A DNA stretch of 64,000 nt from Roseicyclus amphidinii (GCF_030163755.1 NZ_JASJOE010000017.1:1-64000); one strand, 5' to 3'. Positions 1-11,419 are shown, numbered from the stretch's first letter. A program made the numbers and translations. The notes: generated from the letters alone by a model not told the origin.

Positions 1-150
1 CCGCCCGCGGCGGCCGCGCGCGGCGGTCTGCTGCAGCGCGCAGATCCAGGTGGGGCCGGAGAGCGAGGCCGCCTGTCGGGCGGCCTCGGCCATGGTGCTG
101 TCGGTGGAGGGCAGGACCTGCCGGCCCACGCCCGCGGGCCAGTCCGCCAC
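1..150 (-). CDS. birA: Biotin--[acetyl-CoA-carboxylase] ligase BirA, N-terminal part only
   Basis: The first 50 codons of a gene that runs off the left edge. The product would attach biotin to the carrier domains of biotin carboxylases such as the methylcrotonyl-CoA carboxylase encoded later in this window. The visible protein has the family's N-terminal motif STDSTMAEAARQA followed by QTAARGRRGR, the start of the biotinyl-5'-AMP loop (GRGRxGR class). The start is GTG at 150, one base after the nuoN stop, so it is the last visible gene of the nuo operon. No N-terminal helix-turn-helix is present, so it looks like a ligase-only (group I) BirA. The identification rests on about 50 residues. Confidence 0.85.
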   Translation of the reverse strand, partial: MADWPAGVGRQVLPSTDSTMAEAARQAASLSGPTWICALQQTAARGRRGR

Positions 151-151
151 C

Positions 152-1600
152 CTAGCGGACCAGCGTCTCGGCGGCGGCCGCCGCCATCCCCTCGAGGCCC
201 AGCAGGTTGATGCCCGGCAGCCAGGCCAGCGCGATCAGCGCGGCCATGACCATGAGCCCCGCGTATTGCAGCACGCCCATCCGGCCATCCAGCCCCTCGC
301 GGTCTTCGCCGAAATACATCAGGTAGACGATGCGCAGGTAATAATAGGCACCGATCACCGAGGCGATCACCCCCGCGATGGCAAGCCAGGCCATGCCCGC
401 CTCGACCGCGGCCCAGAGCACGGCATACTTGCCGAAGAAGCCCACCAGCGGCGGGACACCGGCCAGCGAGAACATCAACACCAGAAGCGCCAGTGCCTTG
501 GTCCCCTCGCGGCTGGCGAAGGACGACAGCGCGCTGATTTCCGTGACCGGGCGGCCATCCTTTTCCATCGACAGGATGAAGGCGAAGGTGCCGATGTTCA
601 TGGTGACGTAGATCGCCATGTAGATCAGCATCGCCTCGACGCCCTGCTGGGTGCCCGAGGCCAGGCCCATCAGCGCGAACCCCATGTGGCTGATCGAGGA
701 ATAGGCCATCAGGCGCTTGATGTCGGTCTGCCCGATCGCGGCGATTGCGCCGAGGAACATGGACACCACGGCGAGAAAGGCCACGATCTGCTGCCAGTCG
801 CCCACCGCGCCGCCGAAGGCGTCATGCACGACGCGCGCGAAGAGCGCCATGGCGGCGACCTTGGGTGCCGTGGCGAAGAGCGCGGTGATGGGGGTCGGTG
901 CCCCCTCGTAGACATCCGGCGTCCACATGTGGAAGGGCACGGCCGAGACCTTGAAGGCAAGGCCCGCCATCACGAAGACCAGGCCGATCAGAAGGCCCAC
1001 GGGCATCTCGCCCGCGGTCGCGGTCTCGATGATGCCGGAAAACAGCGTCGTGCCCGCGTAGCCATAGACCAGCGACGCGCCATACAGCAGCAGGCCCGAC
1101 GACAGCGCGCCGAGGATGAAGTATTTCAGGCCCGCTTCGGTCGAGCGCACGCTGTCGCGCCGGAGCGAGGCCACGACGTATAGCGCCAGCGATTGCAGCT
1201 CGAGCCCCATGTAGAGCGCCATCAGGTCGCCCGCGGAGACCATCATCATCATGCCGATCACGGCCAGCGTGACGAGGATCGGATATTCGAACCGCAGGAT
1301 GTCGCTGCGCGCCATGCGGTCGAGGCCGATCAGCAGCACCGCCGCCGCAGACAAAAGGATCGTCACCTTGGCGAAGCGCGCGAAGGCGTCGTCGACGAAC
1401 ATGCCGCCAAAGGCCTCGCGCGTGCCGGTGCCGGTCACGCCGATGTAGAAGGCCATGACCACGAACAGGATCGCCGTGCCCCATGTCAGCGCAGGCGCAA
1501 GCCCGTCCTTCGAGGTGTAGACCGCCCCCAGAAGCGCGCCCATGGCAAAGAGGGCAAGGACGATCTCGGGGATCAGGATGGCAAGGTCGGAACCGATCAT
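152..1600 (-). CDS. nuoN: NADH-quinone oxidoreductase subunit N
   Basis: Antiporter-like membrane subunit of complex I, 482 aa, hydrophobic throughout with about 14 membrane segments. The conserved segment [19 protein letters not shown] followed by an [10 protein letters not shown] helix marks the proton-channel core shared by NuoL, NuoM and NuoN. It translocates protons in the membrane arm. The start ATG at 1600 follows GAGGTGAGCAG, a good ribosome binding site, 9 nt after the nuoM stop. It is the last nuo subunit of the operon and is followed directly by birA. Confidence 0.97.
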   Translation of the reverse strand: MIGSDLAILIPEIVLALFAMGALLGAVYTSKDGLAPALTWGTAILFVVMAFYIGVTGTGTREAFGGMFVDDAFARFAKVTILLSAAAVLLIGLDRMARSDILRFEYPILVTLAVIGMMMMVSAGDLMALYMGLELQSLALYVVASLRRDSVRSTEAGLKYFILGALSSGLLLYGASLVYGYAGTTLFSGIIETATAGEMPVGLLIGLVFVMAGLAFKVSAVPFHMWTPDVYEGAPTPITALFATAPKVAAMALFARVVHDAFGGAVGDWQQIVAFLAVVSMFLGAIAAIGQTDIKRLMAYSSISHMGFALMGLASGTQQGVEAMLIYMAIYVTMNIGTFAFILSMEKDGRPVTEISALSSFASREGTKALALLVLMFSLAGVPPLVGFFGKYAVLWAAVEAGMAWLAIAGVIASVIGAYYYLRIVYLMYFGEDREGLDGRMGVLQYAGLMVMAALIALAWLPGINLLGLEGMAAAAAETLVR

Positions 1601-1609
1601 CTGCTCACC

Positions 1610-3154
1610 TCAATGGGTCGCTGCGACATGGGTGTCGGGCACGTGATTGGCCAACGCCGTGTCGTAATGGGAAACGAGCGCCTCGACCGAGGGGCCGATC
1701 ATGTCGGTCACAAGGCTGGGATAGACGCCCAGAAGTAGGGTCATGACGATGAGCGGCGCAAAAATCGCGCGCTCGCGCCGGTCCATGTCGGTGATCGACT
1801 TGAGGCTCTCCTTGATCAGGTCGCCGAAGACGACCCGGCGGTAGAGCCAGAGCGCGTAAGCCGCCGACAGGATCACGCCGGTCGCGGCGAAGACGCCGAC
1901 CCAGGTGTTGACCTGGAAGACGCCGATCAGCGTCAGGAACTCGCCCACGAAGCCCGAGGTGCCCGGCAGGCCCACGTTGGCCATGGTGAAGAGCATGAAA
2001 ACCGCGGCATAGGCCGGCATCCGCACGACGAGGCCACCGTAGGCGTCTATGTCGCGCGTGTGCATCCGGTCGTAGATCACGCCCACGCAAAGGAACAGCG
2101 CGCCCGAGATGAAGCCGTGGCTGATCATCTGGAAGATCGCGCCATCGACACCCTGCTGGTTCGCGGCGAAGATGCCCATGGTCACGAAGCCCATGTGCGC
2201 GACCGAGGAATAGGCGATCAGCTTCTTCATGTCCTCCTGCACCATCGCCACGAGCGAGGTGTAGACGATGGCGATGACCGACAGCCACAGCACCAGCGGC
2301 GCCATGATGTCCGAGCCCACGGGGAACATCGGCAGGCTGAAGCGCAGGAAGCCGTAGCCGCCCATCTTCAGCAGGATCGCCGCCAGCACGACCGAGCCCG
2401 CGGTGGGGGCTTGCACGTGCGCGTCGGGCAGCCAGGTGTGGACCGGCCACATCGGCATCTTGACCGCGAAGCTTGCGAAGAAGGCGAGCCACAGAAGCGT
2501 CTGCATGCCGCCCGCGATCTGCCAGCCCATGATCGACATCGGGCCTGCGTCGAACTGGTGGTTCAGCAGCGTCGGAATGTCGGTGGTGCCCGCGTCCACA
2601 TACATGGCGATCATGGCGACCAGCATCAGAACCGAGCCGAGGAAGGTGTAGAGGAAGAACTTGAAGGCCGCGTAGATACGATCCTTGCCGCCCCAGATGC
2701 CGATGATCAGGAACATCGGGATCAGGCCCGCCTCGAAGAACAGGTAGAACAGCACCATGTCGAGCGCCACGAAGACGCCGATCATCAGCGTTTCCAGCAC
2801 CAGCATGGCGATCATGTATTCCTTCACGCGATGCGTGACGCCCCAGCACGACGCGATGGTGATCGGCATGAGGAACGTGGTCAGCAGAACGAAGAGCACC
2901 GAGATGCCGTCAACGCCCACCTTGTAGGTCAGCCCGAAGAGCCACTCGCTCTCTTCGACCAGCTGGAAACCGGTGTCGTTCGGGTCGAACTGCACCAGGA
3001 TCGCCAGCGAGATCACGAAGGTGAAGGAGGTGGCCGCCAGCGCAAGCCGCTTGGCGTTCAGCTGCGCCGCGGCATCCTCGCCGCGCAGGAAGACGGCAAG
3101 GATCACGGCCGCGACCAGCGGCAGGAAGGTGACGATGGAAAGCAGGTTGTCCAT
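1610..3154 (-). CDS. nuoM: NADH-quinone oxidoreductase subunit M
   Basis: Antiporter-like proton-pumping subunit of the complex I membrane arm, 514 aa, the usual length. The signature [19 protein letters not shown] with the following [13 protein letters not shown] helix is intact, as is the conserved Glu of the [11 protein letters not shown] helix. The N-terminus [17 protein letters not shown] is typical. It lies 9 nt downstream of nuoL and 9 nt upstream of nuoN, so the three large subunits are clearly co-transcribed. Confidence 0.97.
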   Translation of the reverse strand: MDNLLSIVTFLPLVAAVILAVFLRGEDAAAQLNAKRLALAATSFTFVISLAILVQFDPNDTGFQLVEESEWLFGLTYKVGVDGISVLFVLLTTFLMPITIASCWGVTHRVKEYMIAMLVLETLMIGVFVALDMVLFYLFFEAGLIPMFLIIGIWGGKDRIYAAFKFFLYTFLGSVLMLVAMIAMYVDAGTTDIPTLLNHQFDAGPMSIMGWQIAGGMQTLLWLAFFASFAVKMPMWPVHTWLPDAHVQAPTAGSVVLAAILLKMGGYGFLRFSLPMFPVGSDIMAPLVLWLSVIAIVYTSLVAMVQEDMKKLIAYSSVAHMGFVTMGIFAANQQGVDGAIFQMISHGFISGALFLCVGVIYDRMHTRDIDAYGGLVVRMPAYAAVFMLFTMANVGLPGTSGFVGEFLTLIGVFQVNTWVGVFAATGVILSAAYALWLYRRVVFGDLIKESLKSITDMDRRERAIFAPLIVMTLLLGVYPSLVTDMIGPSVEALVSHYDTALANHVPDTHVAATH

Positions 3155-3163
3155 GGATGTCTC

Positions 3164-5278
3164 TCAGCCTCCTGCGCGCAGCGTGACCCAGGTGACGAGG
3201 ATGACGATCCCCAACACCATGGCGAAGGCATAGGTGAAGATGTAGCCCGACTGCGCCCGCCCCGCGAGGCGCGTGAAGAAGGGGATGATCCCGAGCGCCA
3301 GCCCGTTGATGCCGCCGTCGATGATCGCGCCGTCCCCGCCCTTCCAGAGCGTGCGGCCCAGCCAGCGCGCGGGCTTCACGAAGAGGAAGTCGTAGATCTC
3401 GTCGAAATACCACTTGTTCAGCAGGAACTCGTAGAGCGGGCGCTGTGCCGCCGCGAGGCGACCGGGCAGCGACGGGTTCAGGATGTAGAACCACAGCGCG
3501 GTCAGGAAGCCGATGATCATCGCCGCGAAGGGGCTGACCTTGACCCACAGGGGCACGTAATGCGCCTCGTTCAGGATGTCGTTGTCCGGCGCGGCGTGGA
3601 TCGCGCCCTCGCCCGGCGGGCTGGTGAAGACGTAGTGGTGGTCGGAGCCGTGGCTGTCGCCCTCGGTCGCGTGGGTGTCGGCGGCTGCCTCGCCGTGGGC
3701 CGCTTCTTCGCCGCCGTGGTCGCCGCTGGCATAGGTGTCGACGTATTCGACCCCGAAGAAGGTGGCGACCTGATCGGTCTTGCCGAAGAAGCTGTTGTAC
3801 CAGACCACACCGGCAAAGACCGCGCCGAGCGCCAGGACAGCCAGCGGCGCAAGCATGGTCCAGGGGCTTTCATGGGCATGCTCATGGGTGTGCTTGCTGC
3901 CGCGCGCCTCGCCGAAGAAGGTCAGGAACATCAGCCGCCACGAGTAGAAGCTGGTGAACATCGCCGCCACGATCAGCGCCCAGAAGGCGAAGCTGCCCAG
4001 CTCGCCGCCGAAGGCGAAGGCCGACTCGACAACCGCGTCCTTCGAGAAGAAGCCGGCGAAGCCGATATAGGTGGTCGGGATGCCGACGCCGGTGATCGCC
4101 AGCGTGCCGATCATCATCGCCCAGAAGGTCAGCGGGATCTTCTTGCGCAGCGCACCGTAGTTCCGCATGTCCTGCTCGTGGTGCATCGCGTGGATGACCG
4201 AGCCCGCGCCGAGGAACAGCATCGCCTTGAAGAAGGCGTGGGTGAAGAGGTGGAACATCGCCACCGAGTAGACGCCCACGCCCGCGGCCACGAACATGTA
4301 GCCCAGCTGCGAACAGGTCGAATAGGCGATCACGCGCTTGATGTCGTTCTGCACGAGGCCCACGGTCGCCGCGAAAAAGGCTGTGATCGCGCCGATGATG
4401 ATGATGAAATTGCCCGCCATGGGCGCGTATTCGATCACCGGCGACATGCGGCAGACAAGGAACACACCCGCCGTCACCATGGTCGCGGCGTGGATCAGCG
4501 CCGAGACCGGCGTCGGGCCTTCCATCGCGTCGGGCAGCCAGGTGTGCAACAGAAGCTGCGCCGATTTGCCCATCGCGCCGATGAAGAGCAGGAAGGCGAT
4601 GGTTTCCGCCGCGTTCAGCTCCATCCCGAGGAAGGTGATGGTCATCTGCGCCAGCTCGGCCCCCATCGGCAGGATCACGTCGAACTGGATCGAATCCGTC
4701 ATCCAGAACAGCGCGAAGATGCCCAGGAGGAAACCGAAGTCGCCCACCCGGTTGACGATGAAGGCCTTCATGGCCGCCGCCCCCGCGGACGGCTTGCGGT
4801 AATAGAAGCCGATCAGCAGGTAGGAGGCGACGCCGACGCCCTCCCAGCCGAAGAACAGCTGCAGCAGGTTGTCGGCCGTCACCAGCATGAGCATGGTGAA
4901 GGTGAAGAACGACAGGTAGGCGAAGAACCGCGGGCGGTAGCTTTCGCCTTCCTTGAAGTTCTCGTCATGCGCCATGTAGCCGAAGGAATAGAGGTGCACG
5001 AGCGCCGAGACCGTGGTGATCACGATCAGCATGATCGCCGTCAGCCGGTCGATGCGGATCGCCCAGTCGGTGAAGAGCGTGCCGCTTTCGATCCAGGTCA
5101 GAAGCGGGACGGTGTAGGTCTCACCGTCGAAGCCGAGGAAGATCACCCAGCTCAGCAGGCAGGACAGGAACAACAGGGCGGTCGCCGCCGCCTGTGCGCC
5201 GGTTTCGCCGATCAGCCGCCAGGTGAAGCCCGCGATGAGCGCGCCGACCAGCGGCGAGAAGAGGAGGATCGTTTCCAT
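3164..5278 (-). CDS. nuoL: NADH-quinone oxidoreductase subunit L
   Basis: Largest membrane subunit of complex I, 704 aa. The antiporter core carries [20 protein letters not shown] and the [13 protein letters not shown] helix. The C-terminal third holds the long lateral helix that spans the membrane arm. A His-rich hydrophilic loop (around residues 460-560, with HTHEHAHE, and [10 protein letters not shown] further on) lies before the last helices and is longer than in enterobacterial NuoL; such loops are usual in alphaproteobacteria. The start ATG at 5278 is 7 nt after the nuoK stop. Confidence 0.97.
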   Translation of the reverse strand: METILLFSPLVGALIAGFTWRLIGETGAQAAATALLFLSCLLSWVIFLGFDGETYTVPLLTWIESGTLFTDWAIRIDRLTAIMLIVITTVSALVHLYSFGYMAHDENFKEGESYRPRFFAYLSFFTFTMLMLVTADNLLQLFFGWEGVGVASYLLIGFYYRKPSAGAAAMKAFIVNRVGDFGFLLGIFALFWMTDSIQFDVILPMGAELAQMTITFLGMELNAAETIAFLLFIGAMGKSAQLLLHTWLPDAMEGPTPVSALIHAATMVTAGVFLVCRMSPVIEYAPMAGNFIIIIGAITAFFAATVGLVQNDIKRVIAYSTCSQLGYMFVAAGVGVYSVAMFHLFTHAFFKAMLFLGAGSVIHAMHHEQDMRNYGALRKKIPLTFWAMMIGTLAITGVGIPTTYIGFAGFFSKDAVVESAFAFGGELGSFAFWALIVAAMFTSFYSWRLMFLTFFGEARGSKHTHEHAHESPWTMLAPLAVLALGAVFAGVVWYNSFFGKTDQVATFFGVEYVDTYASGDHGGEEAAHGEAAADTHATEGDSHGSDHHYVFTSPPGEGAIHAAPDNDILNEAHYVPLWVKVSPFAAMIIGFLTALWFYILNPSLPGRLAAAQRPLYEFLLNKWYFDEIYDFLFVKPARWLGRTLWKGGDGAIIDGGINGLALGIIPFFTRLAGRAQSGYIFTYAFAMVLGIVILVTWVTLRAGG

Positions 5279-5285
5279 GTGCCGC

Positions 5286-5594
5286 TCAGCCCTTCATCAC
5301 GTTGATGTCTTCCACCGCGATGGTGCCGCGGTTGCGGAAGAAGCAGACGAGGATCGCCAGACCGATCGCCGCCTCTGCGGCGGCCACGGTCAGGATGAAC
5401 AGGGTGAAGACCTGCCCCGTCAGGTCGCCCAGGAAGGCCGAGAAGGCGACGAGGTTTATGTTGACGGACAGAAGCATCAGTTCGACCGACATCAGGATGA
5501 TGATGACGTTCTTCCGGTTCAGGAAGATGCCGAAGATGCCGATGACGAACAGCGCAGCGGCCACCGTCAGGTAGTGTTCAAGACCAATCGTCAT
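5286..5594 (-). CDS. nuoK: NADH-quinone oxidoreductase subunit K
   Basis: Small three-helix membrane subunit of complex I (102 aa, MrpC-like). The family motif [20 protein letters not shown] with its conserved membrane Glu is present, followed by the [12 protein letters not shown] helix with the second key Glu. It takes part in proton transfer through the E-channel with NuoJ and NuoH. Unlike its neighbours, it is separated from the upstream gene nuoJ by 134 nt holding two AT-rich palindromes. Confidence 0.97.
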   Translation of the reverse strand: MTIGLEHYLTVAAALFVIGIFGIFLNRKNVIIILMSVELMLLSVNINLVAFSAFLGDLTGQVFTLFILTVAAAEAAIGLAILVCFFRNRGTIAVEDINVMKG

Positions 5595-5667
5595 GTCGTC
5601 CCTCCGCGAGGCCCAACCGCCCCGCCTGGTCGTTCATCTCGTGCCGCGGTTCACCGCGGTCTTCATT

Positions 5668-5718
5668 CGAATTTTCGTACGAAAATTCGCATCATGCGAT
5701 TATTCGTACGAATAATCG
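5668..5718. repeat. Paired AT-rich palindromes between nuoJ and nuoK (copy 1)
   Basis: Two perfect 22-bp palindromes lie 7 bp apart. The first (5668-5689) has core GAATTTTCGTACGAAAATTC flanked by C and G. The second (5697-5718) has core GATTATTCGTACGAATAATC flanked by C and G. Centres are 29 bp apart. The arms differ between the two but each stays perfectly self-complementary, sharing the TTCGTACGAA centre. The element is very AT-rich in a GC-rich operon and is the only long gap in the nuoH-N part. Related pairs occur at 24825-24877 and 47865-47915. Confidence 0.9.
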
Positions 5719-5728
5719 GAACAGCCGC

Positions 5729-6343
5729 TCACAGCCCCTGTCCCGGTTTCACGTCCTTCAGCTCCATCGCCTTCTTCGGGTCGCGCATCATCTGCGCGAT
5801 GACGTCCTGCCGCTTGACGTCGGCGCGGTGACGCAGCGTCAGCACGATGGCCCCGATCATCGCAACCAGCAGGATCAGCCCCGACAGCTGGAACAGGAGC
5901 AGGTATTGATCGTAGATGATCATCCCCAGCGCCTGCGTGTTATGCGCCTCGGCGAGGGGAGGAATGGGGTTGCCCAGCCGCGCGTCCACACCCTCCGAGA
6001 ATGTCCAGGGCCCGAAGGCCAGCACCAGCTGCATCAACAGCACCACGCCGATCAGCCCCGCCAGCGGCATGTAGCGCGCCATCTCGGCCTTGAGCGCGGC
6101 GAAGTCGATGTCGAGCATCATCACCACGAACAGGAACAGCACCGCGACCGCGCCCACGTAGACGATGATCAGAAGCATCGCCACGAATTCCGCGCCCACC
6201 AGCACGAAAAGCCCCGCCGCCGACAGGAAGGCGAGGATCAGCCACAGCACCGAATGGACCGGGTTCTTCGCCGTCACGGTCAGAAGCCCGCCGGTCACGA
6301 GGGAGACCGCGAAGAGGTAGAAGGTGAATACGCCCATGCTCAT
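5729..6343 (-). CDS. nuoJ: NADH-quinone oxidoreductase subunit J
   Basis: Five-helix membrane subunit of complex I, 204 aa. It shows the expected N-terminal helix ([16 protein letters not shown]), the [19 protein letters not shown] segment and the [21 protein letters not shown] helix that carries the pi-bulge region. The start ATG at 6343 is 1 nt after the stop of the preceding CMD-family gene. The C-terminus is a short hydrophilic tail. Downstream lies the palindrome-containing 134-nt gap before nuoK. Confidence 0.96.
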   Translation of the reverse strand: MSMGVFTFYLFAVSLVTGGLLTVTAKNPVHSVLWLILAFLSAAGLFVLVGAEFVAMLLIIVYVGAVAVLFLFVVMMLDIDFAALKAEMARYMPLAGLIGVVLLMQLVLAFGPWTFSEGVDARLGNPIPPLAEAHNTQALGMIIYDQYLLLFQLSGLILLVAMIGAIVLTLRHRADVKRQDVIAQMMRDPKKAMELKDVKPGQGL

Positions 6344-6344
6344 C

Positions 6345-6761
6345 TCAGCTCTCCCCGCCCGCGTTCAGGGCGTCGTTCGCCAGTTCCATCGCCTTGTTCA
6401 TCGCCGGCACGCCGCCGAACATCGCCGCAAGGCCGATGGTCTCGGCGATCTCCTGCTTGGTCGCGCCCGCCGCCGCCGCGTGGCGCACGGTCAGGCGGAT
6501 CTGCGCCTCGGCCACGGCGCCCTGGATCGTCAGCCCCAGCAGCGTCAGCAGAAGCCGCGTCTTGGCCTCCAGCCCCTCGGGGTTGAACTGGCGGCCAAGG
6601 AAGGCCTCCAGCATCTCGGCGGGCACGGTCGGCCACATCTTGTCCATCTGCGCCGGGTTGAAATTGGCCATGGCCGGGTTGACGGCGCGGACCCAGTCCT
6701 GCGCCATCTCCTGCGTCTGGCGCATCAGCGCCTCGAAAGGGTTCTGGGGGGCATCGCTCAT
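6345..6761 (-). CDS. Carboxymuconolactone decarboxylase-family protein embedded in nuo operon
   Basis: A 138-aa AhpD/CMD-like protein. The first 60 residues ([19 protein letters not shown] and following) resemble an amphipathic phasin-like leader. The C-terminal part ([18 protein letters not shown], then [14 protein letters not shown]) is the CMD fold. The CxxC redox pair of AhpD-type members is absent, so peroxidase activity is unlikely. The start ATG at 6761 overlaps the nuoI stop (ATGA) and the stop is 1 nt before nuoJ, indicating tight translational coupling with complex I. Its role in complex I is not known to me; an assembly or quinone-related role is a guess. Confidence 0.85.
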   Translation of the reverse strand: MSDAPQNPFEALMRQTQEMAQDWVRAVNPAMANFNPAQMDKMWPTVPAEMLEAFLGRQFNPEGLEAKTRLLLTLLGLTIQGAVAEAQIRLTVRHAAAAGATKQEIAETIGLAAMFGGVPAMNKAMELANDALNAGGES

Positions 6762-7252
6762 CGGTAGGGCGCATCCAGTTCGAGGTTGCGCGCAATCGCG
6801 GCTTCCCAGCGTTCGCCGTTCTCCAGAAGCTTGGCCTTGTCGTAATAGAGCTCTTCCCGCGTCTCGGTGGCGAATTCGAAATTCGGCCCCTCGACGATGG
6901 CATCGACCGGGCAGGCCTCCTGGCAGAAGCCGCAGTAGATGCACTTGGTCATGTCGATGTCATAGCGCGTGGTGCGGCGCGAGCCGTCCTCGCGCGGTTC
7001 GGCGTCGATGGTGATCGCCTGCGCCGGGCAGATCGCCTCGCAGAGCTTGCAGGCGATGCAGCGTTCTTCGCCGTTGGGATAGCGGCGCAGCGCGTGTTCG
7101 CCGCGGAAGCGGGGCGAAAGCGGCCCCTTTTCATGCGGGTAGTTCACCGTGACCTTGGGCGAGAAGAAATACTTCAGGCCCAGCCGCATCCCCGCCCAGA
7201 TATCCCCGAGCAGGAAATATTTCGTCGCGCGGTTCCAGTCGATCTGGGTCAT
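6758..7252 (-). CDS. nuoI: NADH-quinone oxidoreductase subunit I (two 4Fe-4S clusters)
   Basis: TYKY-type ferredoxin subunit of complex I, 164 aa, carrying clusters N6a and N6b between NuoG and NuoB. Two CxxCxxCxxxCP motifs are visible: Cys65/68/71/75 ([12 protein letters not shown]) and Cys104/107/110/114 ([12 protein letters not shown]). An in-frame start further upstream (7279) would overlap nuoH; the start ATG at 7252 ([13 protein letters not shown]) lies 1 nt after the nuoH stop and gives the usual alphaproteobacterial length, so it is preferred. Confidence 0.97.
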   Translation of the reverse strand: MTQIDWNRATKYFLLGDIWAGMRLGLKYFFSPKVTVNYPHEKGPLSPRFRGEHALRRYPNGEERCIACKLCEAICPAQAITIDAEPREDGSRRTTRYDIDMTKCIYCGFCQEACPVDAIVEGPNFEFATETREELYYDKAKLLENGERWEAAIARNLELDAPYR

Positions 7253-7253
7253 C

Positions 7254-8291
7254 TCAGCCTCCGATCGCCCAGCGGGCATAGGCGCCGCCGAAAAGTTCGA
7301 ATTTCGCCATGAAGGCCACGAACACCACCCAGCCCAGCGAGAAGGGCAGGAACACCTTCCAGCCCAGCCGCATCAGCTGGTCGTAGCGGTAGCGCGGCAC
7401 AATCGCCTTCACCATGGCGAAGAGGAAGAAGAAGAAGGCCATCTTGGCGATCATCCACAGCGGGCTGTCGGGGATGAACGGGATGGGCGAAAGCCAGCCG
7501 CCGAAGAACAGGAGCGTCATCAGCGCGCACATCAGGAAGATGGCGATGTATTCGCCCGCCATGAACAGCAGGAACGGCGTCGAGGAATATTCCACCTGGT
7601 AGCCCGCCACCAGTTCCGATTCCGCCTCCGGCAGGTCGAAGGGCGGGCGGTTGGTTTCCGCCAGGGCGCTGATGAAGAACAGGAACACCATCGGCAGGTG
7701 CGGCAGCCAGTACCAGCCGAACAGGCCCCAGCCCGTATCCTGCGCGTTGACGATAGCGCCGAAGTTGAGCGAGCCGGTCGAGATGATCACCCCGATGATG
7801 ATCAGGCCGATCGACACCTCGTATGAGATCATCTGCGCCGCCGAGCGGAGCGAGCCGAGGAACGGGTATTTCGAGTTCGACGCCCAGCCGCCCATGATCA
7901 CGCCGTAAACCTCGAGCGAGGACATGGCGAAGACATAGAGGATGGCGACATTGATGTCGGCCAGCACCCAGGTGTCGTTGAAGGGGATCACCGCCCAGGC
8001 AAGCACCGCCAGAACGAAGCTTGTCATCGGCGCCAGAAGGAAGACCGGGCGGTCGGCCCCGGCGGGGATGACGACCTCTTTCACCACGTATTTCAACGCG
8101 TCGGCCACCGTCTGCAGCAGGCCGAAGACCCCCACGACGTTGGGGCCGCGCCGCATCATCACGGCGGCCCAGATCTTGCGGTCCCCGTAAACGAGGAACA
8201 GCAGGCTGACCATCACGAAGCCGATCACAAGCAGGCTTTGCGCCGCCATGATCGTCATCAGGCCAAGCGTGGTCGAAAAGAAGCCGTCCAT
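7254..8291 (-). CDS. nuoH: NADH-quinone oxidoreductase subunit H
   Basis: Complex I heel subunit that forms the quinone-binding chamber with NuoB and NuoD, 345 aa with eight or nine membrane segments. Diagnostic stretches are [18 protein letters not shown], the acidic loop [19 protein letters not shown] and YQVEYSS just after it, and the C-terminal [13 protein letters not shown]. It lies between a lipoprotein gene (10 nt upstream) and nuoI (1 nt downstream). Confidence 0.97.
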   Translation of the reverse strand: MDGFFSTTLGLMTIMAAQSLLVIGFVMVSLLFLVYGDRKIWAAVMMRRGPNVVGVFGLLQTVADALKYVVKEVVIPAGADRPVFLLAPMTSFVLAVLAWAVIPFNDTWVLADINVAILYVFAMSSLEVYGVIMGGWASNSKYPFLGSLRSAAQMISYEVSIGLIIIGVIISTGSLNFGAIVNAQDTGWGLFGWYWLPHLPMVFLFFISALAETNRPPFDLPEAESELVAGYQVEYSSTPFLLFMAGEYIAIFLMCALMTLLFFGGWLSPIPFIPDSPLWMIAKMAFFFFLFAMVKAIVPRYRYDQLMRLGWKVFLPFSLGWVVFVAFMAKFELFGGAYARWAIGG

Positions 8292-8301
8292 GGGTCGTTC
8301 C

Positions 8302-8721
8302 CTAAACCGTCGGTATCCCCTGTTCGGCGCACGCGGCCGCCACTACTTCGGCGTCGAGCGTCTGCAACCCCCGCGGGAGCGCCGGCGAGATGGTGTAAAC
8401 CGCATCTCCGACCCAAACGCCACCCTGTTCCTGCACATTTGTGCGGACATGTCGCGCAAAGCCGAAGCCGCGGATAAGTGCGTATTGCGCAGCTGCGCAG
8501 CGGGCGTAAGCGGCCACGTCGTCGCGGTCGCGTGCGCCGGTCATTTCGACGCGGAAGTTGACCAGGTCGTCGTCGAGCAACCGGGTTTCCACGCCCTCGA
8601 AGGACACGCCGGCGGGCACGGCCCGGCCAGCGGTGTTCCCGTCCGCGACGCAGCCGACCGCCGCCAAGGCGGCAAGCACGGCCGCGACCGGGCCGGGCGA
8701 AAGGACGCGCAGGCGCGCCAT
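8302..8721 (-). CDS. Putative lipoprotein between nuoG and nuoH
   Basis: A 139-aa protein I do not recognise. The N-terminus is a signal peptide with an approximate lipobox (LAAVGC, Cys about residue 24), so it is probably exported and lipidated. Beyond that it has a small alpha/beta-looking body ([17 protein letters not shown]) and four further Cys in the second half. The start ATG at 8721 is 5 nt after the nuoG stop and its stop is 10 nt before nuoH, so it is transcribed with complex I. A periplasmic protein inside a nuo operon may be an assembly or stability factor, which is inference from position only. Confidence 0.75.
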   Translation of the reverse strand: MARLRVLSPGPVAAVLAALAAVGCVADGNTAGRAVPAGVSFEGVETRLLDDDLVNFRVEMTGARDRDDVAAYARCAAAQYALIRGFGFARHVRTNVQEQGGVWVGDAVYTISPALPRGLQTLDAEVVAAACAEQGIPTV

Positions 8722-8726
8722 GCCCG

Positions 8727-10760
8727 TTACTCCGCCGCGATCCGGGTCTCGGCCCGCGCCTTGGCCATGGCGCTGAGTTCCGCCATCAGGCTCGAGGCGC
8801 GCGCGATGGGGTTCACGAGGTAGTGGTCGGCAACCGCCTGCACGAAGCTTGCGTCCCCCAGGGGCCCGAGCGGTAGCGCCTCGCCCTCGTTCTCGGGCAC
8901 CTCGTCGATCATGGCGAGATGCGGCACCTCGGCCACCAGCGCGCGGCGCAGCTCGGCCAGGGTGTTCCAGGGCTGCGTCGCCCCGATCTCGGCCGACAGC
9001 GCCCGCAGGATCGCCCAGTTCTCGCGCGCCTCGCCGGGCGGGAAGCCCGCGCGCAGCGCCAGCTGGGGCCGCCCCTCGGTGTTGACGAACAGGCCCTGCT
9101 CCTCGGTATAGGCGGCACCCGGCAGGATCAGGTCGGCGCGATGCGCGCCCCGGTCGCCGTGGCTGCCCTGGTAGATGACGAAGGGTCGGCCATCGGCCGA
9201 CGGCTCGATTTCAACTTCGTCCGCGCCGAGGTTCCAGATCACGTCCGCCCCCTCGACCGCGGCGGTCATGCCGCCCGCGGTCACGGCACCCACGTCCATC
9301 GCACCGACGCGGCCCGCGGCGGTGTGCAGGATCAGCAGCCGCGCGCCGGTTTCGGCACAGAGCTTTTGCGCATGGCCCAGAACGGCAGCGCCATCGGCCT
9401 CTCTCAAGGCACCCTGCCCGACGATGACGAGGCTGTCGCGCCCCTCCATCTTCGGATGCGCGACGCCGATCTGCGCGGCCAGCGCGGCCCGGTCGGTGCC
9501 GAGGTGATCGTAGTCATAGGTGAGGTCCACGGCCTCGCCGATCAGGCCCACGTTTGCCCCCTTCAGCCACGCCTTGCGGATGCGGGCGTTCAGCACGGGC
9601 GCTTCGGCGCGCGGGTTGGTGCCGATCAGCAGGATCGCCCCGGCGGTGTCGATATCCTCGATCGCCGCCGTGCCGACATAGCCCGCGCGGTTGCCCGCGG
9701 GCAGCTTCGCGCCATCGACGCGGCACTCGACCGCCCCGCCCTGCCCTTCGACAAGCTGCTTCAGCGCGAAAGCGGCCTCGGTCGGAACCAGGTCACCGAC
9801 AAGACCCGCCAGCTTCGACGCGCCCTTGATCTTCGACGCGGCCAGCGCCAGCGCCTCGCCCCAGCTTGCGGGGCGCAGGCGGCCGTTTTCGCGGATGTAG
9901 GGCGTGTCGAGCCGCTGGCGGCGCAGACCGTCCCAGACATAGCGCGAGCGGTCGGCCAGCCATTCCTCGTTCACGCCGTCATGGTTGCGCGGCAGGATGC
10001 GCATGACTTCGCGGCCCTTGGTGTCGATGCGGATGTTCGAACCCAACGCATCCATCACGTCGATGGATTCGGTCTTGGTCAGCTCCCACGGCCGGGCGGT
10101 GAAGCTGTAGGGCTTCGAGGTCAGCGCGCCCACGGGGCACAGGTCGACGATATTGCCCTGCAGCTCGCTTTCGAGCGTCTGGCCGAGGTAGGAGGTGATC
10201 TCCGAATCCTCGCCGCGGCCGGTCTGGCCCATCTGGGTGATGCCCGCCACCTCGGTCGTGAAGCGCACGCAGCGCGTGCAGGAGATGCAGCGCGTCATCG
10301 CCGTGCCGACGAGCGGCCCGAGATCCAGCTCGGTCGCGGCGCGCTTGGGCTCGCGGTAGCGGCTGAAATCGACGCCATAGGCCATCGCCTGATCCTGCAG
10401 GTCGCATTCCCCGCCCTGGTCGCAGATCGGGCAGTCGAGCGGGTGGTTGATCAGGAGGAACTCCATCACCCCCTCGCGCGCCTTCTTGACCATCGGGCTG
10501 TTGGTCTTGACCACGGGGGGCTGTCCCTCGGGGCCGGGGCGCAGGTCACGCACCTGCATCGCGCAGGAGGCGGCGGGCTTGGGCGGGCCGCCCACGACCT
10601 CGACAAGGCACATCCGGCAATTGCCGGCGATGGTCAGGCGCTCATGGTAGCAGAAGCGGGGGATCTCGATCCCGGCCTGTTCACAGGCCTGGATCAGCGT
10701 CATCGCTGGATCCACCTCGATCTCCCGACCGTCGATGATGATCTTGCGCAGGTCGCTCAT
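8727..10760 (-). CDS. nuoG: NADH-quinone oxidoreductase subunit G
   Basis: Largest peripheral-arm subunit of complex I, 677 aa, carrying clusters N1b, N4 and N5. The N-terminal 2Fe-2S ferredoxin domain shows [19 protein letters not shown]. Next comes [19 protein letters not shown], whose histidine and cysteines bind N5, then [10 protein letters not shown], followed by a molybdopterin-oxidoreductase-like domain with no visible cofactor site. The frame is open upstream, but [18 protein letters not shown] at 10760, preceded by AGAGGACC, is the natural start and length for Rhodobacteraceae NuoG. Confidence 0.96.
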   Translation of the reverse strand: MSDLRKIIIDGREIEVDPAMTLIQACEQAGIEIPRFCYHERLTIAGNCRMCLVEVVGGPPKPAASCAMQVRDLRPGPEGQPPVVKTNSPMVKKAREGVMEFLLINHPLDCPICDQGGECDLQDQAMAYGVDFSRYREPKRAATELDLGPLVGTAMTRCISCTRCVRFTTEVAGITQMGQTGRGEDSEITSYLGQTLESELQGNIVDLCPVGALTSKPYSFTARPWELTKTESIDVMDALGSNIRIDTKGREVMRILPRNHDGVNEEWLADRSRYVWDGLRRQRLDTPYIRENGRLRPASWGEALALAASKIKGASKLAGLVGDLVPTEAAFALKQLVEGQGGAVECRVDGAKLPAGNRAGYVGTAAIEDIDTAGAILLIGTNPRAEAPVLNARIRKAWLKGANVGLIGEAVDLTYDYDHLGTDRAALAAQIGVAHPKMEGRDSLVIVGQGALREADGAAVLGHAQKLCAETGARLLILHTAAGRVGAMDVGAVTAGGMTAAVEGADVIWNLGADEVEIEPSADGRPFVIYQGSHGDRGAHRADLILPGAAYTEEQGLFVNTEGRPQLALRAGFPPGEARENWAILRALSAEIGATQPWNTLAELRRALVAEVPHLAMIDEVPENEGEALPLGPLGDASFVQAVADHYLVNPIARASSLMAELSAMAKARAETRIAAE

Positions 10761-10839
10761 GGGGTGCGGTCCTCTGTCCGGCGCGGGGCGGCTGGTCTGA
10801 TGCATTCGCCGCCCGGCGCGTTCACGGTTGCGCCGCCTT

Positions 10840-11274
10840 TTAGCCCCCGCGAAGCAGTCTGCCAATGGGCGAGCCCGCGGCGATTTCGTCGCGCCCCACG
10901 CGGCAGGCCCCGTCGACGTCATCCTCGCCCGTCACGCCCCTCTCGGCGAAGTAGCGCCGCGCAAGCTCGGCATAGCGGTCCTGCTCGGCCTCGTCCTCGA
11001 CATAGGCCGTCACCTCGGCCCGGCTGTAGCCCAGCGACATCGCATGGGTGGCCAGCCCGAGCAGAAAGGCATTCGCCGCGAACCCGCGGCGTTCGATGGT
11101 CGGGCAGGTCGTCTCGATATGCCGCCCGATGGTGATCACCAGAAGGCCGTTGTGCAGCCGCTCGTCGGTGCGCAACGCGTCGAACCCGTCGGCGCGCGCG
11201 GCCCCGAGCGTGGTCAGAAGCCCGGTCGCCGTCACCAGCAGGGAAACGGCCAACACCTTGGCATAGGTCTTCAT
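10840..11274 (-). CDS. DUF5333-type periplasmic protein in nuo operon
   Basis: A 144-aa protein with a clear N-terminal signal peptide ([20 protein letters not shown] up to the ARA-D cleavage site). The mature part has [19 protein letters not shown] and [19 protein letters not shown] and a pair of Cys (TCPTI and GACRVG) that may form a disulfide. It matches my memory of the DUF5333 family, which sits in nuo clusters of Rhodobacteraceae, but that name is recalled and unchecked. Start chosen at 11274, with the AAGGCGAC ribosome binding site and the signal peptide immediately following. Confidence 0.75.
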   Translation of the reverse strand: MKTYAKVLAVSLLVTATGLLTTLGAARADGFDALRTDERLHNGLLVITIGRHIETTCPTIERRGFAANAFLLGLATHAMSLGYSRAEVTAYVEDEAEQDRYAELARRYFAERGVTGEDDVDGACRVGRDEIAAGSPIGRLLRGG

Positions 11275-11419
11275 CGTGATGTCGCCTTCTTGTGCGTGGT
11301 CCCACGGCAGGACATGGGCGCGGCACCTGAGGTTATGCAATAACAGCGCCCGTTTTCCGCGGATCGGGCGGCGGAGGATCGCCGATCACGCCCCGCCCCG
11401 CCGCGCAGCCGTCATGCCG

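Noticed and set aside
2060-5305. A 1081-codon open frame on the plus strand antisense to nuoL and nuoM
   Set aside because: Its translation is His/Arg/Glu-rich without any recognisable domain, and nuoL and nuoM fill the opposite strand. GC-rich codon bias keeps antisense frames open.
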